Positions 26,033 to 39,174 are shown, counted from the first letter of the stretch. The stretch: 64,000 nucleotides of DNA from Reticulascus tulasneorum (GCA_001557505.1 LSAX01000004.1:2170001-2234000); one strand, 5' to 3'. Translations and numbers: made by a program. Notes: a model not told the origin generated them from the sequence alone.

Positions 26033-29000
26033 CTTGAAAGAGGTTTAGAGGAAAAGGTCGGATGAAAGAGAAGGGAGGGAGGGAGGTGGCGGAGGAGATG
26101 GAACGTAGAAATTCTATGATCCGAAGTATTGGGGCATCGCAGGAAGTAAAGACACCATGCAGAACAGGTAATGCCAAGGCAGCCAGCAACGGTTCCGAGA
26201 AAAGGAACAAGGCTGCGCGGGAGTCAAGACACAGACGAAAGCGTGAGGTGATCACTCACTGTAACTCTCTTTGGGGAGCGCATCACTCATATAACAAGAA
26301 ACTGGCAGGCTAGTGTGGAATATGCAGAAGCTCGGCGGCTCAAGCCTTAGTACAGGGATCACAAGGTTCGTGATCGCGCGACAAGAAGATGGTGGTGTTC
26401 AGCTTGGCTTCTTTCCCCCCCTCCATTTCCGCCTGCGCTTGTGAAGGCGACAGACATTGTGTGGCCCGTCCTGCCATAGAAGCCGTTGTGGTGGGTACTG
26501 TCTCTCAGAATAGCAGCGCCTGCAAGACTTTTTGAGTGGATGTCAACGGGCCAATGGGAGCGTTCCTGGGCCGCACACGCAAGCGGTGTAATCGCGCCAA
26601 TGTTCGCGATAGCCAATGACGGTTTAATGAGGGGAAGGAAGCGCCAAAATTGGCTTCAATGGAGGCGACTGATTGGTTGTGTGGACGCAAGGGTCGAGAG
26701 CCTAGCTTCGGGTGGTTGGGGGGAGGCCCCAGCAAGTTTTCGTCCGGAATGAAACAAGACGACGCGGGTTGAGTGGTCTTGCAGACGCCGGCCAGAAAAT
26801 GAGACCCTATCCTTGCCGTTCATCGGTGCACGGGCGCCCAATGGGAACGAAGTTGTACAGAGCCAGATCGATGAGGATTGGCACCAGGACAGTCAGACGC
26901 GGAATAGAGGTGTGGGTGCCCTCGGCCGATCAAGACAAAGGCGGTCCAAGTCAGGCCGCACCGCATGGAATGCCCAGAAGGGCTACCTATTATCTACAGC
27001 GCCGAGGTGCTCGGTTTGCGGCCAACACCCCCTTTGATCGCAGGCAGCGCAAAGAACCCCCGAGAAAACATGTTTCGATCAGGCCAAAAGATTAGGTAGG
27101 ACGCCTTTCTGGGGCCCGCCCCAGAAACTAAGAGTAGGTAATCTGCGGGAAAAGATAAGGTGCCCCAGCGCGGCTGTCTCTTTTGCCGAACCTGCCGCGT
27201 CTGCGCTTGTTAGATTTCATTGTGATTGATCGGCAGAGTCGTGCATTTCCTAGCCATGAATAGAAGCGGATGTGACTGTGGCTGCATAGGACTGCTACCT
27301 CCGACGGCCACCCTGGATGTTTGCTGCAACAATCGCACGATTCTGGTTCTCGTGGTCCACTCGAATTTTGAAGACGAGTGAGTGCCAACCCGTGGAATCC
27401 TACGCAGCTGTACCCGGAGTACGGACGTATGGGACAGTTCCCCTTCCAATCAGGCCAGTCAGTTTCTCGACATCAATGTCTGTTGCCTTTCATAGCTGCC
27501 TCGTGCTGCCTCGTGCCACCTCATATAGTAGCCTCCCCTCCCATATATCATGCTTCATTTTCAAATCAAATCATACCGGTGGTCAACCAGGCCATTATCG
27601 TCCAGGTAGATCCCGCATCGCATGGCTGCCTCTGGCCGAGAAGTCTGCATAACTTGTGACCGGAATAGTAATACAGCATGGTGGTAAACTTAGTCACCGG
27701 GCGATTCGACCGCATGGCATGGTGAAATCGACTCTACGGCCAGTCCTACCAAATCTTTTGGCTGGACTTGCAATGAAGCGACTAGACCCACGCCTCCGAG
27801 GTCTGCAAACGATTGCGATTCTGTTCAATTTATCAAAACCAGCTAGCCATAGTGACACATGCTGCCTTGTCTTCTCACATTGTTACACGTCGGCATGTAC
27901 GTCTCGTGAGAGCACAGGGAGGTAGATAGCCTTGGAACCCGCGTTTGCTGTCTTTCCTCCCTCCTGGCATTTAGACAGCATCACAATACGATGTTTCTCG
28001 TGGAGCCAGTGTCACCTACAAATGGTATGGTCATCGGCGTAGCAGATCCGTTGGGGGAGTACAAGTCAAGTGGATGGGCCTGTGCCTTACCAGGACTGTT
28101 TGATTGCTGCTGGACTTCCTGGACATGTTTTCTTCGATTGCACCGTACGTGATGTAGTACCCAAGGGAGATCCCCAATTGCCCATAAAGATTGCTCCGCA
28201 TGTAGGAAGAGAGTCCTGGCATCAGAGGCTTCAAACTGCTCCTAGAATTTCCCTTGCTCACCTGTGTCGCCAACGTTCTGATATCTCCTTAACCGCATGT
28301 TCCCGTTGCCAGTCTTTGTGAGGGCCAGCTCATGGCGCACTGATTGTTTCTAGCATCACAGGGAGGGGGTTCATCTGTGATCGTACCCCTGATCAGGATC
28401 TTGTGGCCCAGTCTGTGCATGGCTTTACGTCGCTTCTTCAACTACGAGAACGTAAAATTGTTTTACTGTTTCGCCATACAATAAGCACACGACGATCTAA
28501 GAGATTATCCAATGAACAAGAAATTTCCCAGCCTGGTAACACTATGATACCTGTGATTCCATGGCCCGCTCAATTCGGTTTGGATGTTGCGGTTTTCGGA
28601 CGTGACCACGCCTATCATAGATGGCTTCAGTTCAAGGTATCAATGTACATCCCGCGCAATGACACTACCTACAAATGATACTATGAGATACATCGGACGG
28701 GGGAGAAGATAGGACTACCAGCTATGGCATTCAAAACAATGCAGCAACACTGACCCATCGCCGCAAAGTCTCAAAACAGCGCCATAGTGACACCATCCAA
28801 ACATAGCGGCATTGTCTCGAACCCGGCTAGATGCAGATGCCATGCCAATCACTTTCTTCTTTCAAGTTCTTACTAGATGTTTTGTAATTTAAACCCAGCC
28901 GTGATAATTGCTTGCGAAGAGGACGCTGCCCGAAAGGCATTTAAGGATGGCGCCGGAGACGCAAATGGACATCAGGCCCAGATACCGCTCGCTCTATCAT

Positions 29001-29036
29001 CTTGACTGCTAAAAGTAACCCTTATTAACGACTACC
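26033..29036. other. 3-kb spacer between paralogue A and the secreted Alt a 1-like gene
   Basis: No gene supportable by frame length, family likeness or splice logic. Small open frames (such as 26712-27095 and 27656-27925) have no recognisable content and overlap others. A 10-bp tandem duplication (GCTGCCTCGT twice) lies at 27495-27514. The left end must hold the paralogue A promoter. Confidence 0.4.
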
Positions 29037-29989
29037 ATGGAGATCATTGCATGTCTATTACTTCTACTCTTCGCCAACCTTACCTTAGCCATTTCTCCCC
29101 AATCCCAACAAGCAGCCCTCGGAAACTGGACTCTGTTTCATTTCGAACGGGACTGTGAACTTGACCAGAGCCAGTGTGAATTTCGATTCTTGATTGCTGA
29201 GAGCGTCACTGAAGCACCAAAGTTCTGCAGCTTCAAGGCTTATGCAACCGATAGCAAGCCGGCTTACCAGGTCACCCTCTCCGGCGCGAAATGCGCAAAC
29301 ATTGATAAGTACACCATCAATTCTGGCTGGAACGATGCTGGGTTCATAGTTTTGGTTGTCATAATCCCAGCAGAGGAGCGTCTCTCATTCTTCGGATTCA
29401 GCGATGAAGAGTTAGCCGAGGGCAAGACACAACCTCCGCAAGTACATCTAGTCCACAAGACCACGAACCCTGTCAAGGATCGATCCGACCTCCACCCAAG
29501 ACAGAGTTCCTTGGAGGATGCGAAAGAATGGACGATCAAGCAGATGATCAGATGTATTTCTCCTTGCTCAATAGCATCTCGATGACCATCGTACTAACTA
29601 GGCTTTGCATCAGTCATGGACGTATCCCGAAACACGGTTTATATGCGGTTCTCCATTGCAAGTGAAGGGTTATCGGATGTCGACTGCCTTATCACCTTCA
29701 ATTTTGGCAAGGTAGTCGACCTGAACACTGCCAACTTTTATGCAGTCAAATGTGACAAGAACGACTGGACGGTATCCTGGGGATACATGTCGGTCAACGA
29801 CGGCGCCGTCATGACACTGGTGAAGTAGGCGTTGCCATCTACACCCAACTACGGCAGAATGGCTAATCACATTTTAGTCCCAGGAGAGATCGGAACGCTT
29901 TTTTCGGCTTCCCCCATATTAACGACGATATCAACTTGGGGGATTCAGAACCATCGCCAGTCATTCCAATGTTGATAGCAAGGTCCTAG
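29037..29989 (+). CDS. Secreted protein with two Alt a 1-like (AA1-like) domains
   Basis: Exons: 29037-29553, 29614-29824, 29878-29989 (279 aa). A signal peptide (MEIIACLLLLLFANLTLAIS) is followed by two copies of one domain, about 28-135 and 165-270. Parallel landmarks: RDCELDQSQCEFRFLIAE and SRNTVYMRFSIASE; CANIDKYTINSGW and CDKNDWTVSWGY; GFIVLVV and GAVMTLV; RLSFFGF and RNAFFGF. Copy 1 has four Cys, copy 2 only two, lacking the first pair. The pattern (four Cys, GW, FFGF-(D/H)-x-E/D-L-x-G) recalls Alt a 1-like secreted proteins, some of which are allergens or modulate plant defence; the family call is tentative. No membrane segment is present, so it should be extracellular. It stands alone between spacers of about 3.0 and 2.7 kb. 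Confidence 0.65.
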
Positions 29990-32665
29990 AGAGAGATTAG
30001 GCAGTTCATTTAGACGAACAATTGGAGGATCATGCTGAAGAATGAGAACCCGAAATGCCCGGACTTCCGTAACAGTATTGTCTTATTGATTGTTTGAACA
30101 TTGGTAGTAGAGTGTCTTCCAAGTGTTGGCGCAATTCAATGGGGACCAAAGGCTAAAGGTCAAGCAACCCTAATACTGTCCATGGATGTGAAGTAAAGCA
30201 AAGTCTGATCGAATATGTCTCTCTTAGTACCCGAGAGAGCTCAGAGTACTTCAAGCACATAGACTTGCAATTTCGGCCAACTCGACTATAGTATGTGACT
30301 ACGTTCGGTGCTTATAGCCAGGCCCGAAGACTCGAGTCAAGTATCAATAAAGGCTGCGACCGGCGTGTAGGATTTTGTCTTCATCTAATCCTTCAGTGAC
30401 CGCTGCTATTTCTTAGAAGGAACGGCATTCTAAGTCATTCCTGGGCTAGTACTTAATATGACCCATCTCTTGCTACATCAACAGAATTGGATTAAGCATC
30501 ACGGAGAGCCACGACATGAAAGACGAATGGATACGATGACGGCGACTTCGTCTGAGGATGATATGACCCCAGTAACCGACTCTGATTTCTACGTCGCTTG
30601 TGATCTCGTGCTACGGACTACTGTACGAAGGCATTGTGGGTGAGTGTGGCATATGCAGCCACAACTCTTGGAAAAGTGAACGGTGCAGGGAAAGTCGTTC
30701 AGCTTGAGCCCTGCCGCAACCACTCGCCAGGGGAGCCAACGTCGTGGCGGAGGTGCTAATGTTATTATGAGCAATCCTTCGTATCATTCTAGGGGATTGC
30801 AATCCTAAAGTTGATAGCGTGGTGGCCATTAAACGACCGATAATGCCGAAAGCTCTCGCTATTGTGGACATAAACGGACTGGGCTATGGCCGAATAAACC
30901 TGGAAGAGGCTGGCGACCAGGCCAACGATCGTGGCCCAATGTTGAAAGTTACCGTGGTCAACGCCTACAGCTTGGAGTTGGCCAAAGTACCAGGCCGTTG
31001 ACGGGCCGCAAGGAACATGCAAGCGAAAGTTATGTGTGTGACCGTTATCACATTCTCCCTGAGCACGGATGGAGGGAGCCGAGGGCTAAGGCAATTGGCT
31101 TTCAGAGACTCTGTTCCCCCACCTACATAGCCTGAAAGGATCCTGATTAAGCTTCGATCGAATGCTGGGGCAAGATTGAATGTCACACAAAACGATGCAA
31201 GCCGGGGGGCACCACACCACGTTGATCCTACGTACTTGTTGCTGTGCAGTTAGTTTACGGGTGGGATGTGGCCCTCGAAACCTCGACCTACCTATATGTT
31301 CTGTATGGCTGCTGAGGATTTGTCTCGGAAAGTGTCGCTCGGCGAATGACAAGTGGTTAAACCGCATGGTCCGGATCCTTTTTCTTCTTCTTCCGTTTGG
31401 TTGCCATCTAACTTGAATGATGGTTAGATGGTAGGTGGGGGAGTGAGCGAGAATTGGCCGACGTCTGGCAATCCAGAGTTCGAGTGGCTGCCAGCCGTTA
31501 ATGGCCATGCACAGCAATCAGTAGGGACAGAAGAGGCTTGTGGCCAATTTATCGCGGCCTCGGTATGATGCTTGATGTCTATGCATCAGGGTTCTAAAGG
31601 TCGTCCGAGTTGGGGGTGCTCGACGAGCCAGGTCCCCTCGTCGATTGTGATTGATATCTCCATTCCCTGTGAATTTTGCAGCCAGCCGATCTGCTAGTGG
31701 TGTGATGCATGGGGCCGTCGTCAACGCCGGCCTGTAGCACACGTAAAGGCAAGCTCGACATCACACTTATCACGCGGCCGTACCAGGAATGGCTCATGGT
31801 TGAGACCTCTTGGCCGCTGTGATGGATGAATCTGCCAGTGATGTTGAAGGTTCTCGCGGAACACTACCCCGGTCAAGGAGCCCTGCCAGGCGCCAAACGC
31901 TGGCCTGCTGTTGGCTAAAAATACAAAGGTCCAAGGTAGCTGGACGCCTCCCATCACCTTGCAGTTGCACGAGCGCTGCCATTGGACAGTGAGCAATGCC
32001 CGAAAGTGTCAAGGTATCTCCGTACCTGGGGCAGAGAGTGTGGGTGGTGATGGTGTGAGCTGGGGGCGCTTTTTGCCTGCCGAAGGACACGGCGGGCACG
32101 CACGAGGCAGGGCAAAGCACAGTGCTCCCGAGATTGGAGTTGATGCAAGTTGGCTGACAATGCCCCCAAATGATGGGAGACAGACAAGGGGGCCAACTGG
32201 TCTCTTGAATAGTATATGTTTGTTAAGCCAGGTTGAGCACGACAACGACTCAGGACACTTTTGCGCTAGTCCACCCTCGCCCTCTGCTCCCCTAAGGTAG
32301 GTACCTCCACAGATTAAGTAGTCTAGCTTGTATCGAGTTTAACTCAAGGTACTAATCCGAACGCACCCTATTACAGACAGGTAGATAGATGTGTGGGTAG
32401 CCAGTGCCAAAGCCCCGCGCTCGCCCTCCCCCCCATTTTATGCCGCAGCGCCCGACTTACTGCATCTCTGTCCCAGGACTCTGGTTCACTCTTCTTTATC
32501 CAACAACTCATTCCTGATCGTACCTGTTGCTGAATGTCTATATCGTCTCGTCAAGACACCCTTTAGCTGGGACGCCGTGTCCGCAATTCGGGCTCAAGGC
32601 ATAGTTCGGTATTCGTTCGAGGCCTTTGGATTAATTGATCTGGCGCGATTGTCGCCGTCGCAAAC
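29990..32665. other. 2.7-kb spacer between the secreted protein gene and NTA1
   Basis: Only short, overlapping, unrecognisable open frames. The right end is the NTA1 promoter side and contains C-rich runs near 32405-32440. No RNA gene or repeat was recognised. Confidence 0.4.
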
Positions 32666-35600
32666 ATGAGGATCGGGTGCCTTCAGTTCGCCCCGCAGGT
32701 TGGCGATGTCAACAACAACCTCAATCGCGCAGATGCGGTCCTCAACAAGGCCAACCCGGAGGATTTGGATCTTCTCGTCCTGCCGGAAATGGCATTCTCT
32801 GGTAAGTCATTGCGCCGGGCGAGATCTAGATACTCTGAACACCTGTGCATGAGTTTTGGGGAACAGATCCCGGGTTGCAACCGGCATCTGCTACCTTTGT
32901 TTCCCATGTGCAATATCAAGAACCAAAGATACCAGCAATGCCGTTGTCTACAAAAAAGCCTCCTGAATTTTTCGAAACTAACATCACTCTCAAAGGCTAC
33001 AACTTCAAGTCTTTGCGGGACATCTCTCCGTTCCTAGAACCTTCGGGCTCGGGAATCAGCTCCCTCTGGGCCCGGACGACGGCCCTCAAATACAACTGCA
33101 CTGTGCTTGTTGGCTATCCGGAAAAGGTTGACGTTGCGCAAAAGTGGCCGACATCTCCGGAATACTACAACTCGGCCATCGTTGTAAACGAAGAAGGGGA
33201 AACCGTCGCCAACTACCGCAAAACCCACCTATATTACACGGACGAAACCTGGGCCTTGGAATCGCCCAAAGGTTTCTATAGAGGCTTTATCCCCGGACTT
33301 GGTAATACGGCTTTGGGAATTTGTAAGTTGTCCCGGTTCTTGGTGTGGGCATAACGTCAGGTAGCTAACAGCCGTTCGTGCTAGGTATGGATATCAAGTA
33401 GGTTCCCGATAAACAACACTATAGGTCCCATGTTATCCCTAAGCTGATTTTTGTATAGTCCATATAGGTTCCAGACACCTTGGGACACCTTTGAGTTCGC
33501 TTATCACATCCTGCACTCGGAAGCTAATCTCGTCATCATCTCCATGGCCTGGCTCACGCAGCAAAACGCCGGTGAATTTAGTCGAATGCCGCAGGAGCCA
33601 GACATGGAAACTTTGACTTATTGGGCAACTCGATTGGAACCAGTCATTCGAGCGGAGGATGAAGACGACGAGATAATTGTTGTCTTCTGCAATCGTACCG
33701 GTTTTGAAGACGAGGCTGTTTATGCAGGGACCAGCGCAGTCATTGGCATCAAGGGCGGCGAAGTCTCCGTCTACGGTCTGCTTGGCAGAGGTGACAAGGA
33801 CTTACTGATTGTTGACACCACCGAAGCACCGTTTGCAAAATTGGTGCTCTGCCCTACCGAGGATCCTGTGCCGGCAAAGGCGGCCGAGACGGTCGGTTCT
33901 CATGAGCAAATTAGCAGCGCCAGCGACGAAGTGGCTGCCGAAAGCAACTTTACGAGTCCCATCGAGGATTCTCCTGAGTCGTACTACAAGCACCAGGACA
34001 GTAAATCTTCTTCCTCAGCCGACTCCGAGGAAGTAAAGGCTGTGAGAAAGGTGAAGCCTCTGCCACCAAAACTCCACGTTCCTCAAAAACCAAGCAAGAC
34101 ATGGAGAAGAAACGATGGCGACGAGGTCTTCGAGGAACTCATCGTCCCCGATCTTCCAACCCCGTCGGGACCAAGTCCCACTCCTAGCTCTGGTCGACCT
34201 AAACTGGGGCTACCTATTTCAAAATGGGCAGCAGGCCAGGCACAACATATCGCAACGTCCCCTGAGTCTGGCAGCAGCCCCAAGCTGTCTTCTCGTCTGC
34301 ATGACCCCAATGCCATGATATCCCCAACAGATCTCAGCGATGGGCACCATAGCTCACGCAACAAGCGTCCTCGAAGACCAACACCGGCACCCACACCAAT
34401 TGACGAGCAGCCACAGATGACCAATTTCTACGGAAACGAACATCGAAGAACAAGATCTAGAGGTTCCGAGGTCAGCCGGACGAGCAAAAACCGCGTAGCA
34501 TTTGATCTCAGCGTCGGAAAACCTGAGCCTGAAATCCGCAGTACTTCTTTTACCAGATCACGCCATTCGAATCGAACGACAAGGTTCCAAGACTCTCCAA
34601 GGACACAACCGCCAGACGTTGCAACCATGTCGGATTGGTTGGGGGCTCTACCTCCATACAGCAATGACCAGGGGGATAGAAATGTGTCTACGGAGGACAC
34701 GCGTTTCCAGTCACAGGAAGTGATTGAGCAGGTCGTGGAGAATCGTCTCTCCACGGCATCAAGAGATTCGATTATGATTGCCGCGAGTCCAAGCGTCCTT
34801 CAAACAATTTTCCACCAACCTCTCGACGATATTGTCATGAGTAATGAAACCGTGGACGAGGATACAATTGCAATTTTTGCTTCGATATCTCCACACGAGA
34901 AGAGCGCGAATGGAAGTAATGCTTCATCACCTGGCGTTGGTCAAAGCAGGCCAGGAAATGAGCTGGAGGTGATGAACACCAGCCCATTGAAGATTGAGAT
35001 ACCCGATGTTATTGAGGCGAAGAGTCGTGAGAGACCGATCAGCGTTATTCTCTCTCCAATCGCCATGGATATTTCGCAACAAGCATCTCCGGCGCTCGAA
35101 CAACCCGTATTGAAGGTGTCAGGGGAAAATGAGGAGATTGGGCCAGCAACGAATGGAATCTTCCAACTTCTCGCAGAGCAATCACGAAATGCAGCCCCCA
35201 GTACCCAGTCAGTCCATGAACAGGCTGTGGAAGATTACATCGAAGACCAACGACTCAGCTCAAACTCGGGACGATCCCCTGGCGAGGGGCGCCAATTGGA
35301 CTTGAATGACATCAAGCGGGTGTCACCGCAATGCCCTGTCCATGGTCTCCGTGGGAACCCCAGTGGACGGAATCCAAACCACCTGTCCTCCGTGGTACCA
35401 AGTAGGGAAATGTCAAAGCTGATTACCGACGGGCCAAACCCAAGTCCCGCATCCTTCACTTCATCCGTCGAGACCCTATCGCCATCGAACGAGGTCCCAG
35501 AGACGCCACTGGACATGGAAGGGCCGTCGACCCCCAAAGCAATGCTCTTCGACGTCGACGATGCGGAACTGTCTACTCCGCCACTCTCCCCGTCGGGACA

Positions 35601-35685
35601 AATACAGCTCCAAGGAAGGGGTTGGATGGGCAAACCCCCGGCTTCTCCTATGGCGATGAACAGACCGAACAGTGTGATGTGGTAG
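32666..35685 (+). CDS. nta1: Protein N-terminal amidase (Nta1) with very long C-terminal extension
   Basis: Nta1 deamidates N-terminal Asn and Gln, turning them into Asp and Glu as the first step of the Arg/N-degron pathway. Exons: 32666-32801, 32996-33322, 33385-33397, 33459-35685 (900 aa). The nitrilase fold occupies about residues 1-270. Glu lies in LVLPEMAFSG, Lys in YRKTHLYY and the nucleophile Cys in GICMDINPYRFQTPWDTFEFA. The Cys codon is split T|GT across the border of a 13-nt microexon. From about residue 290 the protein is Ser-, Pro-, Glu- and Lys-rich and looks disordered for some 600 aa, ending in SPTP- and SPSG-type motifs; yeast Nta1 is only about 457 aa. An in-frame ATG at 33451, within the last intron, is not the start. 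Confidence 0.9.
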
Positions 35686-37734
35686 AAGGCGTTTGTCATC
35701 CTTCATTGGCTTCAACGGAATACCCAGCATTGGAGCGAGAAAGTAATGGTGTTCAACTGGGCGGTATACCAGGTTGATTTACTCTGGTGTCGTGAAGCTG
35801 CGAAGCCACACACATGATTTTTGAGGATTTTTGTTCTTGTACTTACTTGGCGGAAAGGGGCAGACATGTGGGGGTGTTCGAGGCTGCTTTCGCATCTAAG
35901 TTAGCCAGAGTCTAATTCATCAGTCATGTTTGATCATCTTGTGCAACTCCGACTGCCATACCAGAACTTCACCTGAACTGTCCTGTAGATTTATGCTTCT
36001 TCGTGGTGCGTTATGTCGGTTTCTTTCCCCATCGAACTTGTGCATCTTGGCAAGAGTAAACAGACGCATGTTCAAGATCTGCCGAAATCACAACTTCGGA
36101 AGCAACAGCAGTAACCAGGCTTTTGTAAAGGAACCATCCCAGGAGTTATTAGGCAAGATCATTTATTAATAACTACCTGCCACATCTTGCCCGTGTCATT
36201 TGACGCTAGGAACCAACAGCATTAAATTCGGCTCAATCATCGGGCGCCTTCTCACTCGGACTGAACCAACAGCCCTGAGGACGAGGCGTGAGTGGTCAGC
36301 CGATTGTCCACCAGTCCCGACAGCTTGGAACCGATGATGGTCGGTGAACCAGCAAGCGCTTTAATAAGTGAGAGAGATTGATTTTTGATAGAGAGATTGT
36401 CCAGACACAGCGGGAATGACGGCGCTCCACTCCCTCCTCCAATGGCAGTTTGCCGTTCTGCGCCAAAGGCTGTTCGGGATTCGGCGCTTCGCTCATTGTA
36501 AGCTCGCCTGAATGAATGCCGAGAACTGAGGGATTCCCAGCGCTCCATGAAACACTCAGACGTTACCACTGTGTGCTACCGCTCTCACTGCAGAAGAGAA
36601 AGATCCATCTCCGCTAGACCACCGGTCTTTCGTTGAGTGAGGAGGGACCAGCATTACGAACGAACACCCTCATCGAAGCCATGGTGGTCCAAACGGGCCG
36701 AGTGTGGCCCGCGAACCAGGTACTGTAATAAACGAGAACGAAAAACATGATTCTCGTCGTCGAGGTCCAATATCCGCCCGGTCTTCGGGTCACTGACCTT
36801 TTGGCCTTTGTGTGCTGTTTACCATGAGCGTGAGAGCCGGTCGCTCCGCCTGTAATTACCCTGCTGTTCGATCCGGCCACGACCAACTAACCGTGCCCAT
36901 AGATCCACAGTGGCCACAGGGTCGCCCCTCTCAACTCTTCAAAGGAGCCGTCGGGGGCTGGATGGGGGCCAATTAATGAAGAGAAATTGCCCAGTCAGCG
37001 TGCTTGCAGCATGTTCTTTGCTGCAGTAGCGGGCGCCTCGGCAGAAACCCAGCTTGCGCCAAACCAATCATCATTCTCGATGGAAGGCTGCAACCGAAGA
37101 GGTTGCGTCGACAATGTGAACAGTGACAGGGGATCTTGCAGAAGATCCCGCCGTTGTTGAAGCTTAGTGGCTGCTTTCCTTGTGGCCATCGCCTGGGCTA
37201 CATGCATGCACCCTCCAACCATTCTCAACCACAGGTGGTCTTGCGTTGTGCCGTCCAGTGGCCAGGCCGGATACGGTGAAGATGATGGGAGAGCGGACTG
37301 GGATCACCCGGGTGCGATGGCTGTCATTCGTGGGTGGAGGGAACAGTGCCACCCCAATAATCGTGCGGACCCCAATCACACTCGAGCTCAGCAGATGCGT
37401 GCTGTCACCAGCAGCAGCACCAGCACCACTAAGAAAAGGCAGGCAAATCCCACCGCGCCTTTCCTTTCTGTGACAGATGTGATATCGCCTCTTCTCTTGC
37501 TTATGGCGAGCCAGCCGCAGCTTCAATCACACGAACAGTCTCAGGTCTGTTGGAGTTCGCGCCGACTTGGAGCATCTATATATCGCAGACCAAATCGACC
37601 AGACCCTCGTGCTCCCTTGGATTTATGAAAAGTGCCCGCAGCGGATTGTGATGTGATCACAGGCTGGTCTTTGCGCCAAATCGCGACGGAACAAGCTTCA
37701 TCCCCACACTTCACATCTTGGACTTTGACAGGGA
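35686..37734. other. 2-kb spacer between NTA1 and paralogue B
   Basis: No supportable gene. Open frames around 36250-36570 and 37160-37630 overlap on opposite strands and look like nothing known to me. The right end is the paralogue B promoter side. Confidence 0.4.
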
Positions 37735-39174
37735 ATGCTTTCGAGAATGCTCAACATGCGGTCCGCTCTCAGCATTGCGGTGTTCGGCATATCTCTGCGC
37801 TCGGTGGCTGCCATCCGGGTCACTCCGGGGTCGACCTGCGAGAGTCGTTGCGGGAATGTCCTCGACAATACCGTCTCGACCGACATCACATGCGATGAGA
37901 ATGCGTACTCTGCTACCGCTGGGAGCGTGTTCAAAGCATGCGTATCTTGCGAATTGACTAGCACCTATTCGAACCAGAGGCAAACCGATCAGCAATGGAT
38001 GCTCTGTGGGTTTTCCAAGTAGTTCATTCTGTGGGCTTTGCTAACGGATGCAGATAATGCTCGATATGCTGTATCATATTGCCTGTTCGGCTACCCCGAC
38101 AATGAGAACGTCGGCTCAAGTCCATGCCTCACAAGGTAAATGACATCTCCTTAGTGGTCCCTACTCTGCTGACCACTTCCTAGCACGGCTTGCGAACCAC
38201 TGAAGGAGGCAATCACCTATGCCGCGCTCGCGCAGAATGGCTCTGCCTATGATTACTGCGCCCTGTGGCACCATGAGCAGATGCCGAGGTGTACTGCTTG
38301 CTTGCGAGCTGGCGAACAAAATTACATTAGCAACTGTAGGTTCTCACCTTACAATTTCTCTTGACATATCTAACCGCTTGCAGTCCTGACCCTACTTGAA
38401 GCCGGGTGCCAGCAACAGCCGGTTCCAGGAATGACTATCTCTGTCGAGGGGGATCCATTTTCACCGATTCCAGTCAATGTCACCGAACCGAACCCGACAC
38501 CATCGCTTCCTGCGGACTACTTCACCAAAGACTCTTATCCTTTGGAAGCCAAGGTCGGAACGGCTGCAGGCGCACTGGTGTTCATTCTTATCATCCTAGG
38601 TTTCTTCATTGTATGGAATGGGAAGAGGCGAAGAAGAGCGTTTCTGCGACGACTGGAGGCCAGAACCGGTAATAAAGGCTGGCCGACCCGTCCACAGCAG
38701 GGGGAGATGCTCGAGACTCCCGTCAGCCAGCAGCCGTTTCGGAGCTGGGACGATACTCCCAGCAGCCAAAAACCCTTACGAAGCTGGGACGATTCGCCCC
38801 TGACTGCTCAGCCTGAGACGGTCTATCCGAGATACTTCTCGCCATACTCGTCACAGTACAATAGCCCAGTTAGCGCGATGGAGGGCCCAAGCATGAAGTG
38901 GCCAGAGAAAGCACAGGTCCAAGAAATCGGCCTAGCCTTTGGTGGCCATGAGGACAGTGGCAACTGGGATCAAGTTGACGGCAAGGGAAAATCCAAACAG
39001 GGGGATGTATATGAGATGCATGAGGTGGATAGCAAGGACAGCGGCAGCGGGAAGCTCCCTATGGACGCCGAGCCGCCAGTGCTTCATCATCCCGGCTATG
39101 GGAGAGGGAGTGATAGTCCACCACGCAAGTACGTCTTGACGGACGATGATGCAAGACGAGGGTTCGCGTTCTAA
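37735..39174 (+). CDS. 12-Cys type I membrane protein, paralogue B
   Basis: Exons: 37735-38005, 38054-38135, 38184-38335, 38384-39174 (431 aa). A signal peptide starts at the first Met (MLSRMLNMRSALSIAVFG); later in-frame Mets at +4 and +7 are alternatives. The ectodomain has the same 12 Cys as A and C: VTPGSTC, ACVSC, WMLYNARYAVSYCLFGYP, SPCLTSTAC, RCTACL and FLTLLEAGC. One transmembrane helix (about 200-222, AGALVFILIILGFFIV) precedes a basic stop (NGKRRRR) and a tail of about 210 aa. The tail has a direct repeat, QQPFRSWDDTP then QKPLRSWDDSP. The first and third introns are phase 1 and at the same places as the two introns of C; the second is phase 2 and private to B. Function unknown. It lies 650 bp upstream of CBF5, same strand. 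Confidence 0.8.

Noticed and set aside
26712..27095. 127-codon plus-strand frame in the paralogue A spacer
   Set aside because: Unrecognised, basic random-looking composition, overlapping other frames.
28805..28850. B-box-like GGGTTCGAGA on the minus strand
   Set aside because: No matching A-box or cloverleaf upstream.
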